This document shows, one piece after another, positions 39,574 through 47,031 of a stretch of 64,000 nt of DNA (its first letter is position 1; every line of letters begins with the position of its first letter). The DNA lies in assembly GCF_002220095.1 (NCBI RefSeq), contig NZ_CP022372.1, forward strand, positions 4,126,501-4,190,500, given 5' to 3'. The notes below the pieces were generated by a model. It saw only the letters and a list, made by a program, of their open reading frames with translations. It was not told where the DNA came from and searched no databases. Position numbers and translations under genes: made by a program. The stretch is from Bosea sp. AS-1 (GTDB lineage Bacteria > Pseudomonadota > Alphaproteobacteria > Rhizobiales > Beijerinckiaceae).

Positions 39574-39576
39574 ACT

Positions 39577-40554
39577 TCAACCGAGGAAGCGCCCTGCCCT
39601 GCCGAGCAGCGCAGCGGCTTCACCGACCATGCGCTCGACGATCTCGGCGGCAGCGGGCACATCGGCGATCAACCCCGCTGCCTCGCCGAAGATCACGGCC
39701 GCCTTGTCGGGATCGCCGGCCATGAAGGCCTCGCGATAGGCGGGGGCCTCGGTGGCGATGGCCGCTTTCAAGTCGTGGTCACGCCCGGCCCATGCTGCGA
39801 TGAAGGCGTTGTTCGCGACGCGAATGTCGAAGGGCTTCGGCCAGTCGAGCTGGCGGGCGATGTCGGGCAATGAGGAGCGCACCGTCTGGTCGCCGGTCGC
39901 AGTAATGGCCGCGGCGTGGTGGCGCTGATGCACCAGCGCCTCGCGGCTCGCCCAGAACCGGGTCCCGACGAGGACACCGTCAGCGCCGAGCATCAGAGCG
40001 GCGGCGAGCCCACGCCCGTCAGCGATGCCGCCAGCGGCGAGAAGCAGCGTATCGGGACTTTCACGGGCGATCAGATCGGCCGCTTCCGGCACGAAAGGTA
40101 ACGTCGCTCGGCTGGCGCCGTGGCCGCCGGCTTCCGTGCCCTGCGCGACGACGATCGCGGCACTGGCCTCGAACGCCAGCCGGACATGGTCCAGTGTCTG
40201 GCACTGGCAGATCAGCGGCACGCCCGCCGCGGCGATCTCGGCGGCGAAGGGGCGCGGATCGGCGAAGGAGAGCATCAGCGCGGCGGGCTCATGCGCAAGC
40301 GCCTGCGTCAGAAGCTCTGGCTTCCTCGCCATCGACCAGGTGATGAAGCCGCAGCCGACTTGCGTGTTGCCGGCGGCAGCGAATTGCTCGTCGAGCCAGG
40401 CGGCGTCGCCATAGCCGCCGCCGATCAGACCCAGCCCACCCGCCCGCGTCACGGCGGCGGCAAGCGCCCCGCCGCTCGCCAGCGCCATCGGCGCCGACAA
40501 GATCGGATGGGCGATGCCGAGCCGCTCGGTCAGCCGCGTGGCGAGGCGCGCCAT
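39577..40554 (-). CDS. Nitronate monooxygenase
   Basis: A 325-residue FMN-dependent TIM-barrel enzyme of the 2-nitropropane dioxygenase family, which oxidises alkyl nitronates with O2. Motifs are LGIAHPILSAPMALASGG, GLGLIGGGYGD, VAQGTEAGGHGAS (His-containing loop), LLAAGGIADGRGLAAALMLGADGVLVGTRFWASRE. The convergent murJ stop is 3 bases away. The next gene in the same direction, an aminotransferase, is upstream by 16 bases. Confidence 0.9.
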   Translation of the reverse strand: MARLATRLTERLGIAHPILSAPMALASGGALAAAVTRAGGLGLIGGGYGDAAWLDEQFAAAGNTQVGCGFITWSMARKPELLTQALAHEPAALMLSFADPRPFAAEIAAAGVPLICQCQTLDHVRLAFEASAAIVVAQGTEAGGHGASRATLPFVPEAADLIARESPDTLLLAAGGIADGRGLAAALMLGADGVLVGTRFWASREALVHQRHHAAAITATGDQTVRSSLPDIARQLDWPKPFDIRVANNAFIAAWAGRDHDLKAAIATEAPAYREAFMAGDPDKAAVIFGEAAGLIADVPAAAEIVERMVGEAAALLGRAGRFLG

Positions 40555-40570
40555 GGCCGGTCCCGCAGCC

Positions 40571-41443
40571 TCAGGCGGCCTTGGCCTTGGTGTGGGCGAA
40601 GTCCATGTAAAGCTCGCGCGCCTTGCGGAAGAGCGGGCCGGGCTGGAGCGTGCGGTCGTCGATGCGCGTCACCGGCATGCACTTCGAGTAATTGCCGGAG
40701 ATGAAGATCTCGTCGGCCTTCTCGAACTCCTCATAGCGCAGGCTGCATTCCTCGACGGTGACGCCGCTCTCGCGCAGCAGCTTGATGACGCGCTGGCGGG
40801 TGATGCCGTTGAGGAAGGTGCCGTTCGGGACCGGAGTCTTCACCACGCCATCCTTGGCAAGGAAGACGTTGGAGGTGCCGGTCTCGGCGACATGGCCGAG
40901 CATGTCGAGCACGAGCGCATTGTCAAAGCCGGCAGCCTTGGCGGCCTTCAGGATGCGGGCGTTGTTCGGGTAGAGGCAGCCAGCCTTGGAATCGGTCGGG
41001 GCGGTCTCGTAGGTCGGGCGGCGATAAAGGCCCTTGGTGACCGAAAAGCCGTTGCTCGGCTGCGGCATAGAGGCCTCGAACAGGCAAAGCGCGAACTGCG
41101 TCGAATCCGGATCGGGCATGATGGTCGAGGGGCCGTCGGCCTCACCCCAATACATCGGCTTGACGTAGATCGCGGTGCCGGGGGCGAACTTCTTCACGCC
41201 CTCATACATCTTCTCGACGATGAAATCCGGCGTCACCGTCGGATTCAGCCCCAACGCGGTCGCGGAGCGATTCACGCGGGCGGCATGCAGGTCGATATCG
41301 GGAGCGACGCCATCGAAGTAGCGACCGCCATCGAACACCGAGGACGCCTGCCAGAGCGCATGGCTACGCGGGCCGACGAGGCCGGGATTGCCCTCATGCC
41401 AGGCTCCGTCGAACCAGGTCCAGGTTTGAGAATACCATGCCAT
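40571..41443 (-). CDS. ilvE: Branched-chain amino acid aminotransferase
   Basis: A 290-residue PLP fold-type IV aminotransferase acting on Leu, Ile and Val. WFDGAWHEGNPGLVGPRSHALW near the start, the PLP lysine in TDSKAGCLYPNNARI, and the phosphate site LDMLGHVAETGTSNVFLAKDG, PNGTFLNGITRQRVIKLL are typical of this BCAT subgroup, which is common in alphaproteobacteria. The AzlCD branched-chain exporter genes lie about 130 bases upstream in the same direction, consistent with shared branched-chain amino acid balance. Confidence 0.9.
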   Translation of the reverse strand: MAWYSQTWTWFDGAWHEGNPGLVGPRSHALWQASSVFDGGRYFDGVAPDIDLHAARVNRSATALGLNPTVTPDFIVEKMYEGVKKFAPGTAIYVKPMYWGEADGPSTIMPDPDSTQFALCLFEASMPQPSNGFSVTKGLYRRPTYETAPTDSKAGCLYPNNARILKAAKAAGFDNALVLDMLGHVAETGTSNVFLAKDGVVKTPVPNGTFLNGITRQRVIKLLRESGVTVEECSLRYEEFEKADEIFISGNYSKCMPVTRIDDRTLQPGPLFRKARELYMDFAHTKAKAA

Positions 41444-41569
41444 GGAGGCGCTCCGTCTTGGTCGGTTTTGCTAATTTGCACCGTCCTCCCGCCATCGCGC
41501 GCCGTCAACAGCAAGCGGCGCATGGCGCGATGACGGGATGTGATGGAAGCCATCGGGCAGGGTGATGGA

Positions 41570-41887
41570 TCAGAAACCCAGGAACCGCGCCGCCGAGATC
41601 ATCGCCATGCCGGTCAGTAGCGCGACGAGTTCGCTGCGGGTCACGAACATGGCACCGATGGCCGCGAGCAGCGCCACGCCCGCGGCAACGCCAAGCCGCT
41701 CGATCAGCGGCAGCACGGTGGCGACCACGATCGAGCCCGGCAGTGCCGCAAGGCCGCGCCGGACATGCGGCGTCAACGGCACGAAGCTCATCAGGACGAC
41801 GCCGGCCAGCCGGCAGAGATAGGTCGCGACCGCCATGGCGCCGATCGCGATGAAGGCGCCCCAGGGACCGGGATCAGGCAGGGTCAT
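41570..41887 (-). CDS. AzlD-type branched-chain amino acid exporter subunit
   Basis: A 105-residue membrane protein with three to four hydrophobic segments, matching the small AzlD partner. Motifs: YLCRLAGVVLMSFVPLTPHVRRGLAALPGSIVVATVLP. Its start overlaps the AzlC 3' end by 14 bases, so they are coupled and probably make one transporter. Confidence 0.88.
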   Translation of the reverse strand: MTLPDPGPWGAFIAIGAMAVATYLCRLAGVVLMSFVPLTPHVRRGLAALPGSIVVATVLPLIERLGVAAGVALLAAIGAMFVTRSELVALLTGMAMISAARFLGF

Positions 41888-42608
41888 CGCGGAACGCTCC
41901 CGTGACGGCCCCTGCGAGCGAGCCGGCGATGATGAAGGCGTAGCCGTCGACGAGCTTCGCCGTCAGCAGGGCGACGCAGCCCGCGACGGCCCAGGGCACC
42001 AGACCACGCCGACCGCGCCAGAGCGGCACGATCATCGCCGCGAAGAAGATCGGCATGACGAGGTCGATGCCATAGCGGCGCGGATCGGAGACCAGCGCGC
42101 CAAGCATGTAACCGGGCGCCGTGGCGATGATCCAGACGATCCACAAGGCAAGGCCTGCCCCGACCAGGACACCGAGATCGCGGCCGCCCTCGGATTGATA
42201 GCGCGTGCCGATCAGCCAGTTGGCATCGGTGAAGAAGAAGAGGTGGAAGGCGTTGACCGCCTTGGGATAGCGCGCGAACCAGGGCTGGAGCGACGCGCCC
42301 TGCAGGATCATCCGGGCGTTGACCGTCGCCGTGACGACCGCAAGCCCGGCGATCGCTCCCCAGCTCCATTCCGGCCGCCACAGCTCCATCGCCACGAGCT
42401 GCGAGACGCCGCCATAGACGAAGGCGCTCATCAGGAGGGTCTCGAGCAGGCTCATGCCCTTGGCCGACGCGGCCGCACCGAAGGCGACGGCAAAGACGAT
42501 CACGCCCGGCATCAGGACGGAGACCCTGCGCAGACCGAGCCGCATGCCCTGAACGGTCAGGGGTGCGGCGCTTGCGGCTGGCGGCGGTTCGGCGTGGTTC
42601 GGCTGCAT
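41874..42608 (-). CDS. AzlC-type branched-chain amino acid exporter
   Basis: A 244-residue membrane protein. After a short cytoplasmic start, GMRLGLRRVSVLMPGVIVFAVAFGAAA and SAFVYGGVSQLVAMELW, NARMILQGASLQPWF and FFFTDANWLIGTRY are AzlC landmarks. ATG at 42608 has GGAAGAAG upstream; longer frames to 42944 overlap the divergent phosphopantetheinyl transferase. Exports branched-chain amino acids with AzlD. A palindrome at 42663-42679 lies 55 bases upstream. Confidence 0.88.
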   Translation of the reverse strand: MQPNHAEPPPAASAAPLTVQGMRLGLRRVSVLMPGVIVFAVAFGAAASAKGMSLLETLLMSAFVYGGVSQLVAMELWRPEWSWGAIAGLAVVTATVNARMILQGASLQPWFARYPKAVNAFHLFFFTDANWLIGTRYQSEGGRDLGVLVGAGLALWIVWIIATAPGYMLGALVSDPRRYGIDLVMPIFFAAMIVPLWRGRRGLVPWAVAGCVALLTAKLVDGYAFIIAGSLAGAVTGAFRDDPA

Positions 42609-42662
42609 AGCTTCTTCCAAAGGCCGAAGGCGTCTGCCGTCAACGCATGCCGGCTGCGCCCG

Positions 42663-42679
42663 TGCATGTGTTTCATGCA
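42663..42679. promoter_or_regulatory. Palindrome in the azlC-PPTase divergent region
   Basis: TGCATG-TGTTT-CATGCA is a perfect 6+5+6 dyad, 55 bases before azlC and 38 bases before the phosphopantetheinyl transferase gene. Candidate operator for an Lrp or LysR-type regulator; none is encoded next to it. Confidence 0.35.
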
Positions 42680-42716
42680 AAGCGGATTCCATCAGCCCAT
42701 GCATTAGGCTGGGCAG

Positions 42717-43319
42717 ATGCATTGGCTCCGTTCCATCGCAGCAACCGCGCCGAGCTACCCGGCCGTCTGGCTGATCGAGACGCAGCAGCGCCCGCGCAAT
42801 CTTGTCGAGCGTTCGCGGCTGCGGCGCGAGACCGCGCAGGCGGTCCTGGCGCAACAGCTCGGCTGCCCCGACGGCGAGGTCGTCATCTCGCATGATCCTG
42901 CCGGCCAACCACGACTCGCCGGGCCGCATGCGAGCGCCCTGCACATCTCGCTCGCGACGCGGGCGGGCGTGGTCGCCGTTGCCCTGGCCCGGCGGCCGGT
43001 CGGGGTCGATCTAGAGCTGGTCGATCCGGACGGCCCCCTCCCGCGGGAGGCTCTTCACGCCGATGAACTGCGAACGCTGGACGCGATCGAGGCCGTGACG
43101 CGACCGCTCGCCTTTGCGCGCCTCTGGGCCGCCAAGGAAGCCTATGTGAAGGCGCTCGGAACCGGCTTCGCCCGGCCGCCCGAGAGCTTCGCGGTGTCCC
43201 TGCTCGCCCCTGACCGGTTCCGCATCGACGGCGTGGCGGCAGAGGGCATGCTCCACACCATCGAAAACGGCGGCCAGGAGATCCTGGCCGCCGCAATGAT
43301 CGTTCTCGACGAGGCGTGA
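42717..43319 (+). CDS. 4'-phosphopantetheinyl transferase (Sfp type)
   Basis: Loads the phosphopantetheine arm of CoA onto carrier-protein serines. The 200-residue protein has the PPTase core: HISLATRAGVVAVALARRPVGVDLELVD (metal-binding Asp-x-Glu) and FARLWAAKEAYVKALGTGF (WxxKEAxxKA). It is shorter than B. subtilis Sfp, in the AcpT/HetI size range. No carrier-protein or synthase gene is nearby, so the target is not evident. Confidence 0.88.
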   Translation: MHWLRSIAATAPSYPAVWLIETQQRPRNLVERSRLRRETAQAVLAQQLGCPDGEVVISHDPAGQPRLAGPHASALHISLATRAGVVAVALARRPVGVDLELVDPDGPLPREALHADELRTLDAIEAVTRPLAFARLWAAKEAYVKALGTGFARPPESFAVSLLAPDRFRIDGVAAEGMLHTIENGGQEILAAAMIVLDEA

Positions 43320-43323
43320 CGCC

Positions 43324-44064
43324 TCAGCCCGGCTGGTTCGCCGGCTTCTTCTTCAGGACATAGCCCACGATGCAGACGAAGAGCGCGCCGATGACCGCTC
43401 CCGCGTAATGCGGCAGGTTCGCCGGCCCGATGCCGAGCGGGTTGGCATCGAGCGGCACCGCCTTGACCCAGCTCGGCAGGTTCACCTGCAGCCATTGCAG
43501 CACGGCGACATCGCCCAGGATCATCTCGGCCGCGATCCAGCCGAGCAGCGCCGCACCGATCCAGACCAGGATCGGGAAACGCTCGATGATCGTGGTGAGA
43601 AGCTGGGCACCCATGATGATCAGCGGGATCGAGAGCAGCAGGCCGAAGATGAACAGCTCCGGATGGCCCTTGGCCGCGCCGGCGATGGCGATGACGTTGT
43701 CGAGGCTCATCACGGCGTCGGCGATGGCGATGGTGCGCACCGCCTTCCACAGGCTTTCGCTGGCCTCGATCTCGCCATGGGCTTCCTCCTCGCCGACAGC
43801 GAGCTTGATCGCGATCCAGAACAGCAGGATGCCGCCGATCACCTTCAGATACGGCACGCCGAGGAGATAGGTGACGATCAGCGCGAAGATGATGCGCAGA
43901 CCGACTGCCGCACCGGCGCCGAGCCAGATGCCCAGCTTCCGGCGATTTTCCGGCAGCGAGCGGCAGGCCAGCGCGATGACGACCGCGTTGTCGCCGGAAA
44001 GCAGCAGATCGATCCAGATGATCTGCAACAGCGAGATCCAGAAGGTCGAGGAGGAGAAATCCAT
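43324..44064 (-). CDS. TerC-family membrane protein (copy 1)
   Basis: A 246-residue inner-membrane protein with seven or so membrane segments. The family motif WIDLLLSGDNAVVIALACRSLP has the acidic pair used for metal transport, and ADAVMSLDNVIAIAGAAKG is its internal repeat. Homologues (TerC, YjbE, Alx/MeeY) export Mn2+. It follows the second copy by 18 bases in the same direction. Confidence 0.9.
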   Translation of the reverse strand: MDFSSSTFWISLLQIIWIDLLLSGDNAVVIALACRSLPENRRKLGIWLGAGAAVGLRIIFALIVTYLLGVPYLKVIGGILLFWIAIKLAVGEEEAHGEIEASESLWKAVRTIAIADAVMSLDNVIAIAGAAKGHPELFIFGLLLSIPLIIMGAQLLTTIIERFPILVWIGAALLGWIAAEMILGDVAVLQWLQVNLPSWVKAVPLDANPLGIGPANLPHYAGAVIGALFVCIVGYVLKKKPANQPG

Positions 44065-44082
44065 GTTTCGGTCAGTCCCGTG

Positions 44083-44787
44083 TCAGAGGGCCGGGTCCGG
44101 CCGGCGTGATTTGATGAGATAGCCCAGCCCGAGCACGAGCAGCGCGCCGAGGATGGCAGCGGGATATTCGAGCGTGTGCAGCAGTTCCGCTCCGAAGCGG
44201 GTAATGAGCCAGGGGTCGCTGTCGAGCATCTCGCCTGCGACCCAGCCGAGCAGCGCCGCGCCGGCCCAGACCAGGATCGGGAAGCGGGTCAGGAGGCTGG
44301 TGATCAGCGACGCCCCGACCACGATCAGCGGGATCGAGATGACCAGCCCGACCACCAGCAGCGCCATCGAGTCGCGGGCCACGCCGGCGATGGCGAGGAC
44401 GTTGTCCAGGCTCATGACGATATCGGCGATCGCGACCGTCTGGACCGCCTTCCAGAGCTTGCTGCTGGCGGCTATGGAGTCCTCGTCCTGCTCGCCATCC
44501 TCGATCAGGAGCTTCACCGCGATCCAGACCAGCAGCGCGGCGCCGACGATGCGCAGGAACGGCATGCTCAGGAGCGAGGCGATGACCACCGTGAAGGCGA
44601 TGCGCAGCACCACGGCCACGGCCGCGCCGAGCGCAATGCCCTTGGTGCGTTGCTCGGGCGCGAGCGCCCGGCAGGCCAGCGCGATCACCACGGCATTGTC
44701 ACCCGAGAGGATAACGTTGAGCAGGATGATCTCGAAGAGCTTGCCCCAGAGCAGCGGGTCGCCCAGCGAAAACGATGTCAGATCCAT
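44083..44787 (-). CDS. TerC-family membrane protein (copy 2)
   Basis: A 234-residue paralogue of the next gene. It carries LNVILSGDNAVVIALACRALAPEQR and ADIVMSLDNVLAIAGVARD, and differs from copy 1 mostly in loops. ATG at 44787 is the first Met before the conserved start. Tandem copies suggest duplication and possibly a heteromer or two metal ranges. Its 95-base leader has two competing hairpins (44824-44864). Confidence 0.9.
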   Translation of the reverse strand: MDLTSFSLGDPLLWGKLFEIILLNVILSGDNAVVIALACRALAPEQRTKGIALGAAVAVVLRIAFTVVIASLLSMPFLRIVGAALLVWIAVKLLIEDGEQDEDSIAASSKLWKAVQTVAIADIVMSLDNVLAIAGVARDSMALLVVGLVISIPLIVVGASLITSLLTRFPILVWAGAALLGWVAGEMLDSDPWLITRFGAELLHTLEYPAAILGALLVLGLGYLIKSRRPDPAL

Positions 44788-44823
44788 GGTTGCGTGACTT
44801 TCCTCGTCAGCCCGGGCCGGTTC

Positions 44824-44864
44824 CGGCTCCATTCACCCCACTGGCGCAACCGGAGCCGCGCCAG
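44824..44864 (-). promoter_or_regulatory. Leader of the TerC pair with two mutually exclusive hairpins
   Basis: Stem A pairs CTGGCGC (44841-44847) with GCGCCAG (44858-44864). Stem B pairs CGGCTCC (44824-44830) with GGAGCCG (44852-44858) and shares bases with A. Both cannot form at once. It could be a terminator for the upstream dehydrogenase gene or a switching leader for terC. The Mn2+ yybP-ykoY consensus is not clearly present. Confidence 0.35.
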
Positions 44865-44882
44865 CTTCGTCCTGTTTTCCGT

Positions 44883-45962
44883 CTAGCCCAGCGCCTGCTC
44901 GACGGCCTTGCCGGCAGCTTCCGTGCCGAGCGTGCCGCCGAGATCGCGCGTGCGAGTGCGGGCATCGCCCAGCGCGCGCTCGATCGCCGCCTCGATGCCC
45001 TTGGCCGCATCATGTTCGCCGAGATGGTCGAGCATCATCGCGCCGGACCAGATCATGCCGACCGGGTTGGCGATGCCCTGTCCCGCGATATCCGGAGCCG
45101 AGCCGTGGACCGGCTCGAACAGCGAGGGATGATCGCCGGTCGGGTTGATGTTGCCCGAAGGCGCGATGCCGATGGTGCCGGTGCAGGCCGGGCCGAGATC
45201 GGAGAGGATATCGCCGAAGAGGTTGGAGGCGACGACCACGTCGAAGCGGTCCGGGTTCAGCACGAAATGCGCGGTCAGGATGTCGATATGATACTGGTCG
45301 ACGGCGACGTCGGGATAGTTCCTCGCCATCTCCTTCACCCGCTCATCCCAGTAGGGCATGGTGATCGAGATGCCGTTCGACTTGGTGGCGGAGGTCAGCT
45401 TCTTGCGCGGGCGACGCTGCGCCAATTCGAAGGCGTATTTCAGCACGCGGTCGACGCCGACGCGGCTCATCACCGTCTCCTGGATGACGATCTCGCGCTC
45501 GGTTCCGGCATACATGCGGCCGCCAACCGAGGAATATTCGCCCTCGGTGTTCTCGCGCACGACGAAGAAGTCGATGTCGCCCGGCTTGCGGCCGGCAAGC
45601 GGCCCGGGCACACCCGGCATCAGGCGCACGGGGCGCAGATTGACGTATTGATCGAACTCGCGCCGGAACAGCAGCAGCGAGCCCCAGAGCGAGATGTGAT
45701 CGGGTACCTGCGCCGGCATGCCGACGGCGCCGAAATAGATCGCGTCGTGGCCGCCGATCTTCTCCTTCCAGTCGTCCGGCAGCATCTTGCCGTGCCTGGC
45801 GTAGTAGTCGCAGGAGGAAAAATCGAACTCGTCGAGGCGCAGCTCGAAGCCGAACTTCTTGGAAGCCGCCTCGAGGACGCGCAGGCCCTCGGGCATGACT
45901 TCCTTGCCGATGCCGTCGCCAGGAATGACAGCGATCCGATAGACGCGATTGGTCCCGCTCAT
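44883..45962 (-). CDS. Tartrate dehydrogenase / D-malate dehydrogenase type
   Basis: A 359-residue beta-decarboxylating dehydrogenase of the isopropylmalate/isocitrate superfamily. IAVIPGDGIGKEVMPEGLRVL, the arginine pocket YVNLRPVRLMPGVPG, FFVVRENTEGEYSSVGGRM, KSNGISITMPYWDERVKEMA, the metal site NLFGDILSDLGPACTGTIGIAPSGNI and EPVHGSAPDIAGQGIANP match tartrate dehydrogenase/D-malate decarboxylase (TtuC/DmlA). Start ATG overlaps the stop of the dehalogenase-like gene (ATGA), so the two are translated together. The exact 2-hydroxy acid is not fixed. Confidence 0.88.
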   Translation of the reverse strand: MSGTNRVYRIAVIPGDGIGKEVMPEGLRVLEAASKKFGFELRLDEFDFSSCDYYARHGKMLPDDWKEKIGGHDAIYFGAVGMPAQVPDHISLWGSLLLFRREFDQYVNLRPVRLMPGVPGPLAGRKPGDIDFFVVRENTEGEYSSVGGRMYAGTEREIVIQETVMSRVGVDRVLKYAFELAQRRPRKKLTSATKSNGISITMPYWDERVKEMARNYPDVAVDQYHIDILTAHFVLNPDRFDVVVASNLFGDILSDLGPACTGTIGIAPSGNINPTGDHPSLFEPVHGSAPDIAGQGIANPVGMIWSGAMMLDHLGEHDAAKGIEAAIERALGDARTRTRDLGGTLGTEAAGKAVEQALG

Positions 45963-46870
45963 GCGGCTTCTCCGAAGAAAGACGTGAATTCCGCGGCAAC
46001 GAGATCGGGGACCTCTTCCGCGAGGTAGTGACCGCCCGGCAGGGCATGGCCGCGCACATCCTGCGCACGCTCGCGCCACAAGGCCAGAGGGTCGAAGCAT
46101 TTGCCGATGATGCCGTTGGCGCCCCAGAGCGCCAGCAGCGGCTGCGTCAGCTTGCGGCCGCCATCCTCGTCGTCGTGGCGGATGTCGATGGTCGCGGCGG
46201 CCCGGTAATCCTCGCAGCTGCCGTGGATCGTGGCGGGGTCGGCGAAGCAGCGCAGATAGTGGGCGAGCGCTTCCGGTGCGAAGGGCGTCAACCCGGCCGA
46301 GCCCGATCCACACTTCTTGCGCCAGTAGGCCTCCGGATCCGCGCCGATCATCCGCTCCGGAAAGGGGGCGGGCTGGATCAGGAAGAACCAGTGCCAATAA
46401 GCGCGGGCGAAGGCGTCGGTGGTATTGGCGTACATCTCCCGCGTCGGCGCGATGTCGAGCGTGGCGAGGCGGATGACGCGCTCGGGATGGTCGAGCGCCA
46501 GGCGATGCGTGACGCGGGCGCCGCGATCATGAGCGCCGACGAAGAAGCGCTCGTAACCAAGCGCGGTCATCATCTGCGCCAGGTCGAGGGCCATGGCGCG
46601 TTTCGAATAGGGAAAGTGCTCGGAATCGGTCGGCGGCTTCTCGCTGTCGCCATAACCGCGCAGATCGGCACAGACGAGCGTGAAGCGATCCTTCAGCCGC
46701 GCGGCGACCTTGTGCCAGAGCACGTGGGTCTGTGGGTAGCCGTGCAACAGCAGGAGCGGAGGGCCCTCCCCACCGACGCGCACGCGGATGCGCGCGCCCG
46801 ACGTCGCCACGTCGAGCAGGCGGAAGCCGGGGAACAGATTGTCGGTGACGGGAAGCTCGGTGGGACTCAT
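45959..46870 (-). CDS. Fluoroacetate/haloacetate dehalogenase-like alpha/beta hydrolase
   Basis: A 303-residue alpha/beta hydrolase. All residues known to matter in the Rhodopseudomonas fluoroacetate dehalogenase are found at a constant offset of about +3 to +5: nucleophile Asp115, Arg116 and Arg119 in AHDRGARVTHRLA, Asp139, the fluoride-pocket pair His160-Trp161 in YWHWFFL, Tyr222, and His281 in PGGHYLAEE. The nucleophile is Asp, not Ser, so it is not an esterase. ATG at 46870 is chosen over GTG 46915. It is coupled to the tartrate/malate-type dehydrogenase gene and has a 17-base palindrome upstream. Specificity for fluoroacetate is likely but untested. Confidence 0.82.
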   Translation of the reverse strand: MSPTELPVTDNLFPGFRLLDVATSGARIRVRVGGEGPPLLLLHGYPQTHVLWHKVAARLKDRFTLVCADLRGYGDSEKPPTDSEHFPYSKRAMALDLAQMMTALGYERFFVGAHDRGARVTHRLALDHPERVIRLATLDIAPTREMYANTTDAFARAYWHWFFLIQPAPFPERMIGADPEAYWRKKCGSGSAGLTPFAPEALAHYLRCFADPATIHGSCEDYRAAATIDIRHDDEDGGRKLTQPLLALWGANGIIGKCFDPLALWRERAQDVRGHALPGGHYLAEEVPDLVAAEFTSFFGEAA

Positions 46871-46932
46871 CAGGCCAGAATTCTGCAACAATGCGGGAGC
46901 CGATACCCCGAACACGCCGGGATTTCTGCCGC

Positions 46933-46949
46933 GGATTATTACATAATCC
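46933..46949. promoter_or_regulatory. Palindrome upstream of the dehalogenase operon
   Basis: GGATTAT-TAC-ATAATCC is a perfect 7+3+7 dyad in an AT-rich stretch 63 bases before the dehalogenase start codon. It is well placed as an operator for that operon. No regulator is encoded beside it. Confidence 0.45.
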
Positions 46950-47031
46950 TGATCAATGGTGAGGCGGCCGACGACCGCCTGTCACTCCGCAGCCGGCGCC
47001 GGGCACCGACCGCGGAATATCGATGACGCTG

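Noticed and set aside
44788..44882. yybP-ykoY manganese riboswitch in front of the TerC genes
   Set aside because: The expected GGGGAGUA-type core and three-way layout are not recognisable; only the competing hairpins are reported.
46921..46960. FNR/FixK box (TTGAT-N4-ATCAA) near the dehalogenase operon
   Set aside because: Only the first half matches on the minus strand; the GGATTAT dyad is a better explanation.
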